A stretch of 6,331 bases of DNA from Vampirovibrionales bacterium (GTDB lineage: Bacteria; Cyanobacteriota; Vampirovibrionia; Vampirovibrionales; JAGQHJ01): the NCBI GenBank assembly GCA_025451145.1, contig JANWKX010000154.1, positions 1 through 6,331 on the forward strand. The letters run 5' to 3'. The translations under genes and the position numbers were made by a program. Every line of letters begins with the position of its first letter. Positions within the stretch are counted from its first letter, which is position 1. Positions 1 through 5,627 of the stretch are shown piece by piece. The notes beneath the pieces were generated by a model, which worked only from the letters and a program-made list of their open reading frames with translations, did no database searches and was not told the DNA's origin.

Positions 1-2084
1 GTCAGACTACCAGCCGTGATTCGACTAAGCTCCGGTGAGGAAATATCCAAGACACCGGCGCTATCATTATTATCGGTAGTGCCACCGATATTAATCGTTT
101 TATTGGTTGTGGGTTGGATATAGACAGTGCCAGTTCCAGCGTTAACCGTTCCACTGGCTGCCAGGACGAATTGGGATCCGGAGAGGGTCACGCTTCCCCC
201 GTTGGATGTCACACTTCCTGTTCCGGTAATGGTTAATACGCCTGTATTGCCCCCTGAGTTATCAGCCTCTAGGGTAATGTTGGCATTATGAGTGGTGACC
301 GGGGCACTGATGGTAATGTTGTTATTGGCAATCAGGCTCAAACTCACGGCATGGGCTGTATCGCCGTAGGATGCCATGCTGGTATCAAAGGCACTGTTAA
401 CCGTAATATTTCCTGTGGCCTGAAGCGTGATATCCGTAAACCCATGCCCAAAAAACTGCCCTGCCGCAGTTGGGTCAAAGGTCATGGTGGCTCCAGGGCT
501 ATTGCCGAATAATTCTTGAGGTGAGGTTAAGTTATCCAGTGAGCTCCCGCCCCCGTTTTGAATGATGATATTGGCCGGGTCTATGAGTAACTGACCCCCT
601 GTCCCATTATTGGCATAACCTAACAAGGTCCCGTTTAAAGAGAGATAATTTTTACCGCTCAATTCTAAATATCCTGCGTTTCCCCTGACAGTTCCCCCGC
701 TGACATCCACCACGGCACCGGTGTCAAAAAACGTATTGTTATTCGACCAGACTCTAATGTTTCCGCCGGTGCTGTCATTGGCATTCCCTTTGGCCGATGT
801 TAAACTCCCGGCTGCTAAAAGCGACCCTTTATAAGAAGTGAGTTCGATATGCCCTGCGGTGCCGTTTTCAGCGGCATTGGCCAAAACAGTTCCTTCCTGC
901 GCGACATAGTCTCCATTTAAGGAAACACTCCCGCCATTGGCTGAGCCGCTGGTCCCACTGACATCAATGGTCCCAGCATTTGTCACGAGGGCATTACTGC
1001 CATTGTTTCCAATAAAGGCGACTTGACCATTCACGTTGCCAAAACTTTGGGCTTCCACCACCCCTTGGTTATTCACAATACTGTTATAGACGCTGGCCTC
1101 TAAGTTGGCCTGAGCCTGGATTATCCCGCCTTGGGCACTCAAAGTTCCCGTGTTGGTAATGGCATCCTGTACCCCTTGAACGGCTTGCTTGAGGCTTTGA
1201 TCCACTGTGACACTTACAGCGATATTGTTATCTACTGTCATGGTAATTTGAGAGCCCACAGCAAGGTTAACTTGCCCTTGAGGAGCATAGATATTTCCGG
1301 CGTTTTCGATATGGCCTCCGCTTAGGACCACATATCCCCCTGTTTGCGCTTGAATTATCCCATCATTGGTTACCGAAGCACTGGGATTACTGCCTTGGGT
1401 AAAGGTGTATTTCCCGTTTGCGAAATCCTGATCCGAAATCCCTAGGGTCGTCGCGTGAAGCGCCCCTACGTTCACCTGGGCACTGGCACCAAAGATAATC
1501 CCTGATGGGTTGGTGATAAAGACCTGACCATTGCTGTTCATCGATCCCAGGATCTCGGACGGCGAAGCTGTCCCCACCACCCGGTTTAAAATCACCGATT
1601 GGGCACTCGGCAGGTTAAAATTAACGGTTTCGCCCTGATTAATGTTAAACGTCTGATAGTTGGCAATGGAATGGGTCGCCTGAGTTGAGACATTCAGCGT
1701 ATTTCCAACCTGATGAAACTGGACATTGCCGGCAACAGACTGATACCCCGTGGGCAAGGCATGGGCAGTTCCCGAGAAGAGGACTAGCATCCCAAAAGAT
1801 GATAATGCCACCGAATAGGCCAGCCTAAACGGTGTGGAAAAGTTGTTAAAATACGCCCCTGAAACAGGAGGAGGGAGGTTTAAGGATTCCAAACATAAAA
1901 GGTCGGTTAAAGCAGTGCATTCCTGTTGAAGATTCAGATTCCGAGGAAGCAGGCTTCCCAGGCAACCAAACAGCTCTGCCAGAGATTTGAGTTCATGTTT
2001 GTAGAAAACAGAAACGGCATGCTCAAAATAGGCAATATACCGGCTACGGCAGTAACGGTCTTGAACAAGCGCCTTGATCAACAT
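1..2084 (-). CDS. Two-partner-secretion exoprotein (TpsA), filamentous haemagglutinin-like adhesin, 3' end outside window
   Basis: The minus strand is open from 2084 to the left edge (694 codons, no stop), so this is the N-terminal part of a larger protein. A Sec signal peptide lies at about residues 84-109 (FRLAYSVALSSF..., AHA cleavage site after A109). The mature start LPTGYQSVAGNVQFHQ and the following ~120 residues match the haemagglutination-activity (TPS) domain, including NSNGQVFITNPSGIIFG at 183-199, a variant of the NPNGI motif. Residues 230-694 are G/N/S/T-rich beta-helix-like repeats with DPANI near 502-506 and SPELSRITAG near 683-692, a typical FhaB-family segment. Such proteins cross the outer membrane through a TpsB (FhaC-like) pore and act in adhesion, biofilm or competition; no tpsB is in the window. 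The ATG at 2084 was chosen because AAAGG precedes it by 4 nt and no Shine-Dalgarno lies nearer the signal peptide. The product class is secure; the start is less so. Confidence 0.88.
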   Translation of the reverse strand, partial: MLIKALVQDRYCRSRYIAYFEHAVSVFYKHELKSLAELFGCLGSLLPRNLNLQQECTALTDLLCLESLNLPPPVSGAYFNNFSTPFRLAYSVALSSFGMLVLFSGTAHALPTGYQSVAGNVQFHQVGNTLNVSTQATHSIANYQTFNINQGETVNFNLPSAQSVILNRVVGTASPSEILGSMNSNGQVFITNPSGIIFGASAQVNVGALHATTLGISDQDFANGKYTFTQGSNPSASVTNDGIIQAQTGGYVVLSGGHIENAGNIYAPQGQVNLAVGSQITMTVDNNIAVSVTVDQSLKQAVQGVQDAITNTGTLSAQGGIIQAQANLEASVYNSIVNNQGVVEAQSFGNVNGQVAFIGNNGSNALVTNAGTIDVSGTSGSANGGSVSLNGDYVAQEGTVLANAAENGTAGHIELTSYKGSLLAAGSLTSAKGNANDSTGGNIRVWSNNNTFFDTGAVVDVSGGTVRGNAGYLELSGKNYLSLNGTLLGYANNGTGGQLLIDPANIIIQNGGGSSLDNLTSPQELFGNSPGATMTFDPTAAGQFFGHGFTDITLQATGNITVNSAFDTSMASYGDTAHAVSLSLIANNNITISAPVTTHNANITLEADNSGGNTGVLTITGTGSVTSNGGSVTLSGSQFVLAASGTVNAGTGTVYIQPTTNKTINIGGTTDNNDSAGVLDISSPELSRITAGSL

Positions 2085-2088
2085 GCAA

Positions 2089-2093
2089 CCTTT
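2089..2093 (-). promoter_or_regulatory. Candidate ribosome binding site for the exoprotein
   Basis: AAAGG on the minus strand, 4 nt before the ATG at 2084. The spacing is short but this is the only purine-rich site in front of an in-frame ATG upstream of the signal peptide. It is the main reason for placing the start here rather than at the ATG inside the signal peptide (residue 99 of this frame). Confidence 0.4.
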
Positions 2094-2101
2094 ATACTGA
2101 G

Positions 2102-2115
2102 ATCGTAAATACGAT
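2102..2115. promoter_or_regulatory. 14-bp palindrome in the exoprotein leader
   Basis: ATCGTA-AA-TACGAT is a perfect 6-bp dyad with a 2-bp centre, ending 17 bp upstream of the proposed exoprotein ATG and 8 bp from its ribosome site. Its size and symmetry fit a dimeric repressor operator or a small leader hairpin. No regulator can be named from the sequence. Confidence 0.3.
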
Positions 2116-2345
2116 ATCGGCACTAATTTGATTGGCTGAATGCCTTAAAATATTCGATAGATATCAAATGAAGGATAAGTCTTCTCACCTGTGCCAAACC
2201 AAATAGTGCTCCCGGGTCATTCCCTATCCCAGTGTCATGAGTTTGGCATCGACATCATTCAATCATTGCTTTACATCGGTTTACTTGTGATTGTCAGGAT
2301 AAAACAGTTCATAACAATGCTTTCCGCGAGATGAAAAAGCCTATA

Positions 2346-2351
2346 TATAAT
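2346..2351 (+). promoter_or_regulatory. Candidate sigma-70 -10 box for the sugar-transferase operon
   Basis: A perfect TATAAT lies about 190 bp before the sugar-transferase start. No good -35 box is found at 16-18 bp; TTTCCG at 2321-2326 is 19 bp away and matches poorly. If used, it would give a leader of roughly 180 nt that contains the dyad at 2497-2508. Confidence 0.25.
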
Positions 2352-2496
2352 ATCGGGCTGTCTAATCGCCCCAACTTCTGCTAGATCGCTCAAAGAAGGG
2401 TTTTTAGTCTAATAGGCAATGACATCAACAATGTGAATGTAATATCTTAAGCTCTAATCCGATTAATACGCGGGTTTTCATCCTAGATCCACGAAA

Positions 2497-2508
2497 TTCG
2501 ATCTCGAA
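2497..2508. promoter_or_regulatory. Dyad TTCGA-TC-TCGAA upstream of the sugar transferase
   Basis: A 5-bp inverted repeat with a 2-bp centre, embedded in a 7-bp direct repeat CGAAATT (2492-2498 and 2505-2511; period 13). It ends 33 bp before the sugar-transferase ATG. It could be an operator or a leader hairpin; this is inference from symmetry and position only. Confidence 0.25.
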
Positions 2509-2541
2509 ATTACGGTTAAACTATTGAGGTAGGGACTCAAG

Positions 2542-3285
2542 ATGAACTTAGCACGCACATTGACTTGGGAAGAAGGCATAAAACATCTCCAATCCGCCCC
2601 CCTATTGACCGTTGTCTGGAAACTATCAGAGGAAGCAAGGCCAGCCCTCAAAAATATTCGTCTGGCCCCTGAGGCAAAAAAAATGCAATGGGCTTTAAAA
2701 CGCGTCGTTGATATCCTGGGAAGCAGTTTGGGATTGATTTTCCTCAGCCCGGTACTTTTCTTGGTAATGGCCTTGATTAAACTCGAGTCTCCAGGTCCAT
2801 GTTTCATCCGACAGAGACGTGTTGGCTACTTGGGCAAAGATTTTTATATGTATAAATTCAGAAGCATGGTTGAAGATGCCGATGATCAATTAAAAGTACT
2901 GCTAAAACACAATGAAACCAATGATTTCATGTTCAAAATGAAACAAGATCCCAGAATTACAAAGATCGGCTATTGGATACGGCGATACAGCATTGATGAA
3001 TTACCACAGCTTTGGAATGTGTTACATGGAGAAATGAGCCTTGTCGGGCCTCGGCCACCTCTGCCGGATGAAGTCAAGCGCTACCCCAAGAGTTTTCTCG
3101 TTCGTTTCAGTACAAAACCTGGGCTGACTTGCTTCTGGCAAATTAATGGTCGATCCGATATCAAGGATTTCAAACAGGTCGTTGAATTTGATGCCCGATA
3201 TATCCGGGAATGGAACCTTTGGCTTGATTTCAAGATTCTGTTACAAACCCTGCCCGTCGTCATTTTAGCCAAAGGCGCCGCTTGA
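2542..3285 (+). CDS. Initiating sugar-1-phosphate transferase of exopolysaccharide synthesis (polyprenyl glycosylphosphotransferase, WcaJ/RfbP/PglC-type core)
   Basis: A 247-residue protein with the bacterial sugar transferase domain at about 50-247. Enzymes of this family move a hexose-1-phosphate from a nucleotide sugar to undecaprenyl phosphate at the inner membrane, the first step of repeat-unit assembly. Visible motifs in order: KRVVD (53-57) opening the membrane helix (57-78), ESPGP (82-86), YKFRSM (104-109), DPRI (136-139), IDELPQLWNV (151-160) with the Asp-Glu pair matching the catalytic dyad of PglC, SLVGPRPP (166-173) and PGLTCFWQINGR (183-194). All key residues are present. It lacks the N-terminal multi-helix and CoA-binding-like region of WcaJ-size enzymes (~460 aa); the first ~50 residues are soluble-looking and unrecognised. 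GAGGTAGGG (2526-2534) is a good ribosome site 7 nt before the ATG. The CpsD-like gene follows after 43 bp, so the two are probably cotranscribed. The sugar cannot be told from sequence. Confidence 0.92.
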   Translation: MNLARTLTWEEGIKHLQSAPLLTVVWKLSEEARPALKNIRLAPEAKKMQWALKRVVDILGSSLGLIFLSPVLFLVMALIKLESPGPCFIRQRRVGYLGKDFYMYKFRSMVEDADDQLKVLLKHNETNDFMFKMKQDPRITKIGYWIRRYSIDELPQLWNVLHGEMSLVGPRPPLPDEVKRYPKSFLVRFSTKPGLTCFWQINGRSDIKDFKQVVEFDARYIREWNLWLDFKILLQTLPVVILAKGAA

Positions 3286-3328
3286 TCCTCAAAGCAATAA
3301 AGGGAATAGAGAAAGGAGTTAAGCCCTC

Positions 3329-4111
3329 ATGAATGCCTGGCTTTACGCAGATAGGCCTTATGATGACACACAGTTGGAAAAGCCCATTACATTGGATCTG
3401 CCCTGGATTCCTCAAGCCACATATGCGTCTTTGTATCCCCCATCTCCTGAACATTTATCTGAAACCTCTCATGGCCTTGCCTATGCCAGATTAGCCGCCA
3501 TGCTCCTCGCCTATGCCGAACATGAAAGAGATGAAAGAGGACGGATTTTTATGATTACCTCTTCATTTCAAGGCAAAAGCGCCTCTTGGGCGACGATGCA
3601 CCTGGCCTATTATTTAAGTCAGGCAGGGCAACAGGTCCTGTTGCTGGAAGGTGATTATAAAAACCCCTCCGTACACCAAACCTTTGACGGGATTTTTGAT
3701 GCAGAGAAGCATTTCGTCGATCTGCTTCAAGAAATCCATGACCATGGCAGTCTCTCAGAGACTTCTTTTACTGAAATTATGAGTGCATCCAATTTATCAG
3801 TCTTGCCCAATTTGAAAAGCCATTCGGCCTTTGAAACCCTTTTGACGGATTTAAATCTTCAAATTGTATTCAAGCAACTCAGGAAGCGATATCACTGGAT
3901 TCTGTTGGATGCGCCCTCCATCCTGCAAGAAGAATATGCCTATATTCTTGGCAGGCACTCGGATGCCATGATCCTTCTGGCAGAGGCCCATGCCAGCCGG
4001 AATACCCTTGAAGAGATTCAGCTCATGGCTGATATGAATGATATTCCAATCATGGCAATTGTCCGGCGCCAAGGCGCGTTCTTCAATTTGCCCAGCTTGC
4101 AAATCGGTTAA
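3329..4111 (+). CDS. CpsD/BY-kinase-like P-loop ATPase with degenerate nucleotide-binding motifs
   Basis: A 260-residue cytoplasmic protein with the fold signature of the CpsD/CapB/Wzc kinase domain (MinD-like P-loop). After a ~45-residue unrecognised N-terminus comes the helix ETSHGLAYARLAAMLL (45-60), like the segment before the P-loop in BY-kinases. The P-loop is RIFMITSSFQGKSASWA (72-88), where the family has SSxxGEGKST: one residue is missing and the second Gly is lost, though G82-K83-S84 remain. Walker A' is LLLEGDYKNPSVH (104-116), with Glu107 where Asp is usual, and Walker B is ILLDAPS (191-197). The C-terminus (LPSLQIG) has no tyrosine cluster, so autophosphorylation as in Wzc/CpsD is doubtful. 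Normally such proteins work with a Wzz-like membrane partner to control polymer length; none is seen here. AAAGGAG (3312-3318) lies 10 nt before the ATG. It follows the sugar transferase by 43 bp and likely shares its transcript. The family call is good; kinase activity is uncertain. Confidence 0.8.
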   Translation: MNAWLYADRPYDDTQLEKPITLDLPWIPQATYASLYPPSPEHLSETSHGLAYARLAAMLLAYAEHERDERGRIFMITSSFQGKSASWATMHLAYYLSQAGQQVLLLEGDYKNPSVHQTFDGIFDAEKHFVDLLQEIHDHGSLSETSFTEIMSASNLSVLPNLKSHSAFETLLTDLNLQIVFKQLRKRYHWILLDAPSILQEEYAYILGRHSDAMILLAEAHASRNTLEEIQLMADMNDIPIMAIVRRQGAFFNLPSLQIG

Positions 4112-4135
4112 TTTTGAGACGCTTCGGATTAACCG
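4105..4135. terminator. Inverted repeat spanning the two convergent stop codons
   Basis: CGGTTAAT (4105-4112) and ATTAACCG (4128-4135) form a perfect 8-bp inverted repeat with a 15-nt loop. Each arm contains the TAA stop of one of the converging genes (CpsD-like on plus, KGG protein on minus). There is no clean T-run and the stem is only half GC, so it is a weak candidate for a bidirectional terminator. Confidence 0.3.
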
Positions 4136-4389
4136 GCCTCCTGTGGCTCAGCTTGCTTACGGGCGTGGCTGCTTTTTCCGCCTTTACGTCCTATCTCTGC
4201 CATATGTTCACGGTTCCGGCTGACAGTCTCTCCACCTTTTCGACCGGCTTTTCGGGCTTCCTCGCGGGTAAATTCGTGGGCAGTGCCTTTGGCATGGGCC
4301 GCTTTTCCGCCTTTACTTGCAATTTCTTTCTGCTTTTCGGTTTCCATGGATGCAAATCCGCGGTGACGTTTTCCTTCCTCCGTTACCAT
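4129..4389 (-). CDS. KGG-repeat stress-induced small protein (YciG/GsiB-like)
   Basis: An 86-residue, strongly hydrophilic, Lys/Arg/Glu/Gly-rich protein with no signal or membrane segment. It opens with RGFASMETEKQKEIASKGG and carries three KGG motifs (residues 26-28, 51-53, 69-71) in ~20-residue units of the type EEARKAGRKGG. This is the stress-induced KGG repeat family (YciG of E. coli, GsiB of Bacillus). Members are linked to general stress, desiccation and, for YciG, motility under some conditions; the biochemical role is not known. GAGGAG (4397-4402) sits 7 nt before the ATG, a strong ribosome site. The gene runs in the same direction as speE-speB but is 332 bp downstream with a palindromic element between, so it probably has its own promoter. 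A weak candidate is TTGAAA (4465-4460) with CACAAT (4440-4435) at 19 bp. It converges on the CpsD-like gene with a 17-bp gap. Confidence 0.9.
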   Translation of the reverse strand: MVTEEGKRHRGFASMETEKQKEIASKGGKAAHAKGTAHEFTREEARKAGRKGGETVSRNREHMAEIGRKGGKSSHARKQAEPQEAG

Positions 4390-4721
4390 CGGCCAACTCC
4401 TCTCTTTCTGCTTGTGTCAAAGAAAAAGAACGCGATTGTGTAACAACAAGTCTGCTGAATTTCAAACGATCATAGGGGATTTGTCTTTCGGGAACATTCT
4501 CTGGCTCAACTAGCCAACAGGAGTATCCTTTGGCCTTTCAGAATGAATCGAGAATAATACGGCGTGTAAAATACTTAGAGGCTAACCGAGAAATATTCAG
4601 GATAGAGCAGATGCTAGGAACGAGACGCGCAGAAGCGGAGTTTACATGTAGTAAATGAGCATTCGAGCATCACAGCGACAACGCAGATGCCTATCATGGA
4701 GATTTCCCGGTTAGCTTCTTA
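4390..4721. other. Intergenic region between speB and the KGG gene
   Basis: These 332 bp hold no gene I can support. From the KGG side: its ribosome site, a weak promoter candidate (4435-4465), two small adjacent hairpins (TGGCT/AGCCA at 4502-4516 and CCAAcAGGA/TCCTTTGG at 4514-4533, sharing three bases), about 40 bp of plain AT-rich sequence, then the long imperfect palindrome at 4573-4723. Confidence 0.6.
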
Positions 4722-4723
4722 CT
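4573..4723. repeat. 151-bp imperfect palindrome, MITE- or REP-like element
   Basis: The outer 33 bp of each side (4573-4605 and 4691-4723) are inverted copies matching at 26 of 33 positions by hand alignment, with a perfect 8-bp core GCTAACCG (4581-4588) / CGGTTAGC (4708-4715). A central hairpin TTTAC-atgta-GTAAA (4641-4655) has the same centre, 4648. The two inner 35-bp stretches are not complementary but each carries GCAGATGC (4607-4614 and 4683-4690) as a direct repeat. It has no coding capacity and I see no clear target-site duplication. The right end overlaps the speB stop codon. The layout resembles dispersed intergenic palindromes I recall from gammaproteobacteria, but that is memory, not a search. 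It may act as a transcript 3' end for speE-speB. Confidence 0.65.
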
Positions 4724-5627
4724 ACAGAACAGCTTGGGTAAGGTGGCCCTGACTATCGGCTCTTTGCATGTGTGGATAAGCCGCCAACAACAAAATCTCA
4801 CGGACGGCTTTGGCTGCCACAATATTAGAGACACCTGAGGCATCATAAGGCGGAGAAAGCTCTACCGCATCAAATCCGACAATATTAACGCCCTTTAGTA
4901 ACGCAAACCACTGCTGAAGCTCAATAAAACTCAATCCGCCTGGTTCCGGTGTGCCAGTCCCTGGGAAAATACTGGGATCCAAAACATCCAAATCAACGGT
5001 GACAAAAACCGGGCGATCTTTCCAAGCGCTAAGACGTTGCTGAAATTCTTCTTGAGACGTCATCAAAGTCCGGTGCTGCCTCATCCAATCAAACTCGGCC
5101 TTGGGACCTGAACGAATCCCCACTTGTAGTAATCGTTCCGGGCCAATGATATCAACGATTCGTCTCATGACTGTGGCATGAGAAAGCGGCTCACCCAGAT
5201 AATCCTCTCTCAGATCGGCATGGGCATCAAAGTGAACCACAGCCAAATCCGGATAAGCTTCCAGATAAGCTTCAATGACCGGATAGGTGACCAGATGTTC
5301 TCCCCCCAGACCGGCCCAATGCTTGCTTTGAGATAAAACGTCCTGAGCTGCGATTTTAATGCGCCCAAGCACCTCATCGCGATTGCCAAAGGGCAACTCT
5401 ACATCTCCGGCATCACAATAGGCAACCTGTTCCAAATCCAAATCCAGAAACGGGGAATAGTTCTCCAGACCCCAGGAGGCTTCCCGGATGGCATTTGGCG
5501 CAAATCGAGTTCCCGGGCGATAAGAACAGGTCCCATCATAGGGCATGCCGACCAGAACCCAATCAGCTTGTTCAAGAGGCGAATCCGCCCCCATAAACTT
5601 GGTATTGTGTGACGTTAAACGGATCAT
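4722..5627 (-). CDS. speB: Agmatinase (agmatine ureohydrolase)
   Basis: A 301-residue cytosolic enzyme of the arginase/agmatinase family, full length. It hydrolyses agmatine to putrescine and urea with a binuclear manganese centre. All metal-binding motifs are present: GGEH (108-111), DAHAD (134-138) and DLDVLDP (212-218), giving His111, Asp134, His136, Asp138, Asp212 and Asp214 as expected ligands. Further signatures are PYDGTCSYRPGTRFAP (29-44), SHATVMRR (149-156), GTGTPEPGG (223-231) and VELSPPYD (255-262), with Glu256 in the usual catalytic place. The ATG overlaps the speE stop (ATGA, 5624-5627), so translation is probably coupled; a purine run AGGGGAG lies rather far, 14 nt upstream. Agmatinase is favoured over arginase, guanidinobutyrase or formimidoylglutamase because of length and the spermidine synthase neighbour, but substrate is inferred. 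Arginine decarboxylase (speA) is not in the window. Confidence 0.93.
   Translation of the reverse strand: MIRLTSHNTKFMGADSPLEQADWVLVGMPYDGTCSYRPGTRFAPNAIREASWGLENYSPFLDLDLEQVAYCDAGDVELPFGNRDEVLGRIKIAAQDVLSQSKHWAGLGGEHLVTYPVIEAYLEAYPDLAVVHFDAHADLREDYLGEPLSHATVMRRIVDIIGPERLLQVGIRSGPKAEFDWMRQHRTLMTSQEEFQQRLSAWKDRPVFVTVDLDVLDPSIFPGTGTPEPGGLSFIELQQWFALLKGVNIVGFDAVELSPPYDASGVSNIVAAKAVREILLLAAYPHMQRADSQGHLTQAVL

Larger units (their letters stand above)
2085..2541. other. Divergent intergenic region between exoprotein and sugar transferase
   Basis: A 457-bp AT-rich stretch without a convincing gene. It separates two divergently transcribed surface-polymer genes and should hold both promoters. Visible structure: a 14-bp dyad at 2102-2115, an 8-bp inverted repeat (TGCCAAAC/GTTTGGCA) at 2192-2199 and 2241-2248, a perfect TATAAT at 2346-2351 on the plus strand, a T-run at 2401-2405 after a weak stem, and a dyad at 2497-2508. 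I see no small ORF with a good ribosome site. Confidence 0.6.

Noticed and set aside
288..512. Small plus-strand ORFs at 288-512 and 1131-1325
   Set aside because: They lie opposite the continuous exoprotein frame, have no family resemblance and no ribosome site.
1..1500. Repetitive look of the exoprotein region as a possible repeat array or CRISPR
   Set aside because: Translation shows protein-level beta-helix repeats; no DNA unit recurs exactly with regular spacers.
1926..2108. 60-codon plus-strand ORF opposite the exoprotein N-terminal extension
   Set aside because: No recognisable motif or ribosome site; the minus frame here joins directly to the signal peptide and is the better reading, though not by a wide margin.
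2244..2270. Possible sigma-54 promoter (TGGCA... TTGCT)
   Set aside because: The -24 and -12 like elements are too far apart for the fixed spacing sigma-54 needs.
2375..2405. Possible Rho-independent terminator or attenuator (CTTCT/AGAAG then TTTTT)
   Set aside because: The stem is only 5 bp, not GC-rich, with a 14-nt loop and two bases before the T-run; too weak to call.
2478..2807. Minus-strand ORF of 109 codons overlapping the sugar-transferase start
   Set aside because: It is antisense to clear family motifs and has no motif of its own.
4114..4443. Plus-strand ORF with a hydrophobic, phage-like N-terminus
   Set aside because: It is the exact antisense of the KGG-repeat gene; its hydrophobicity and repetition come from the complementary KGG codons.
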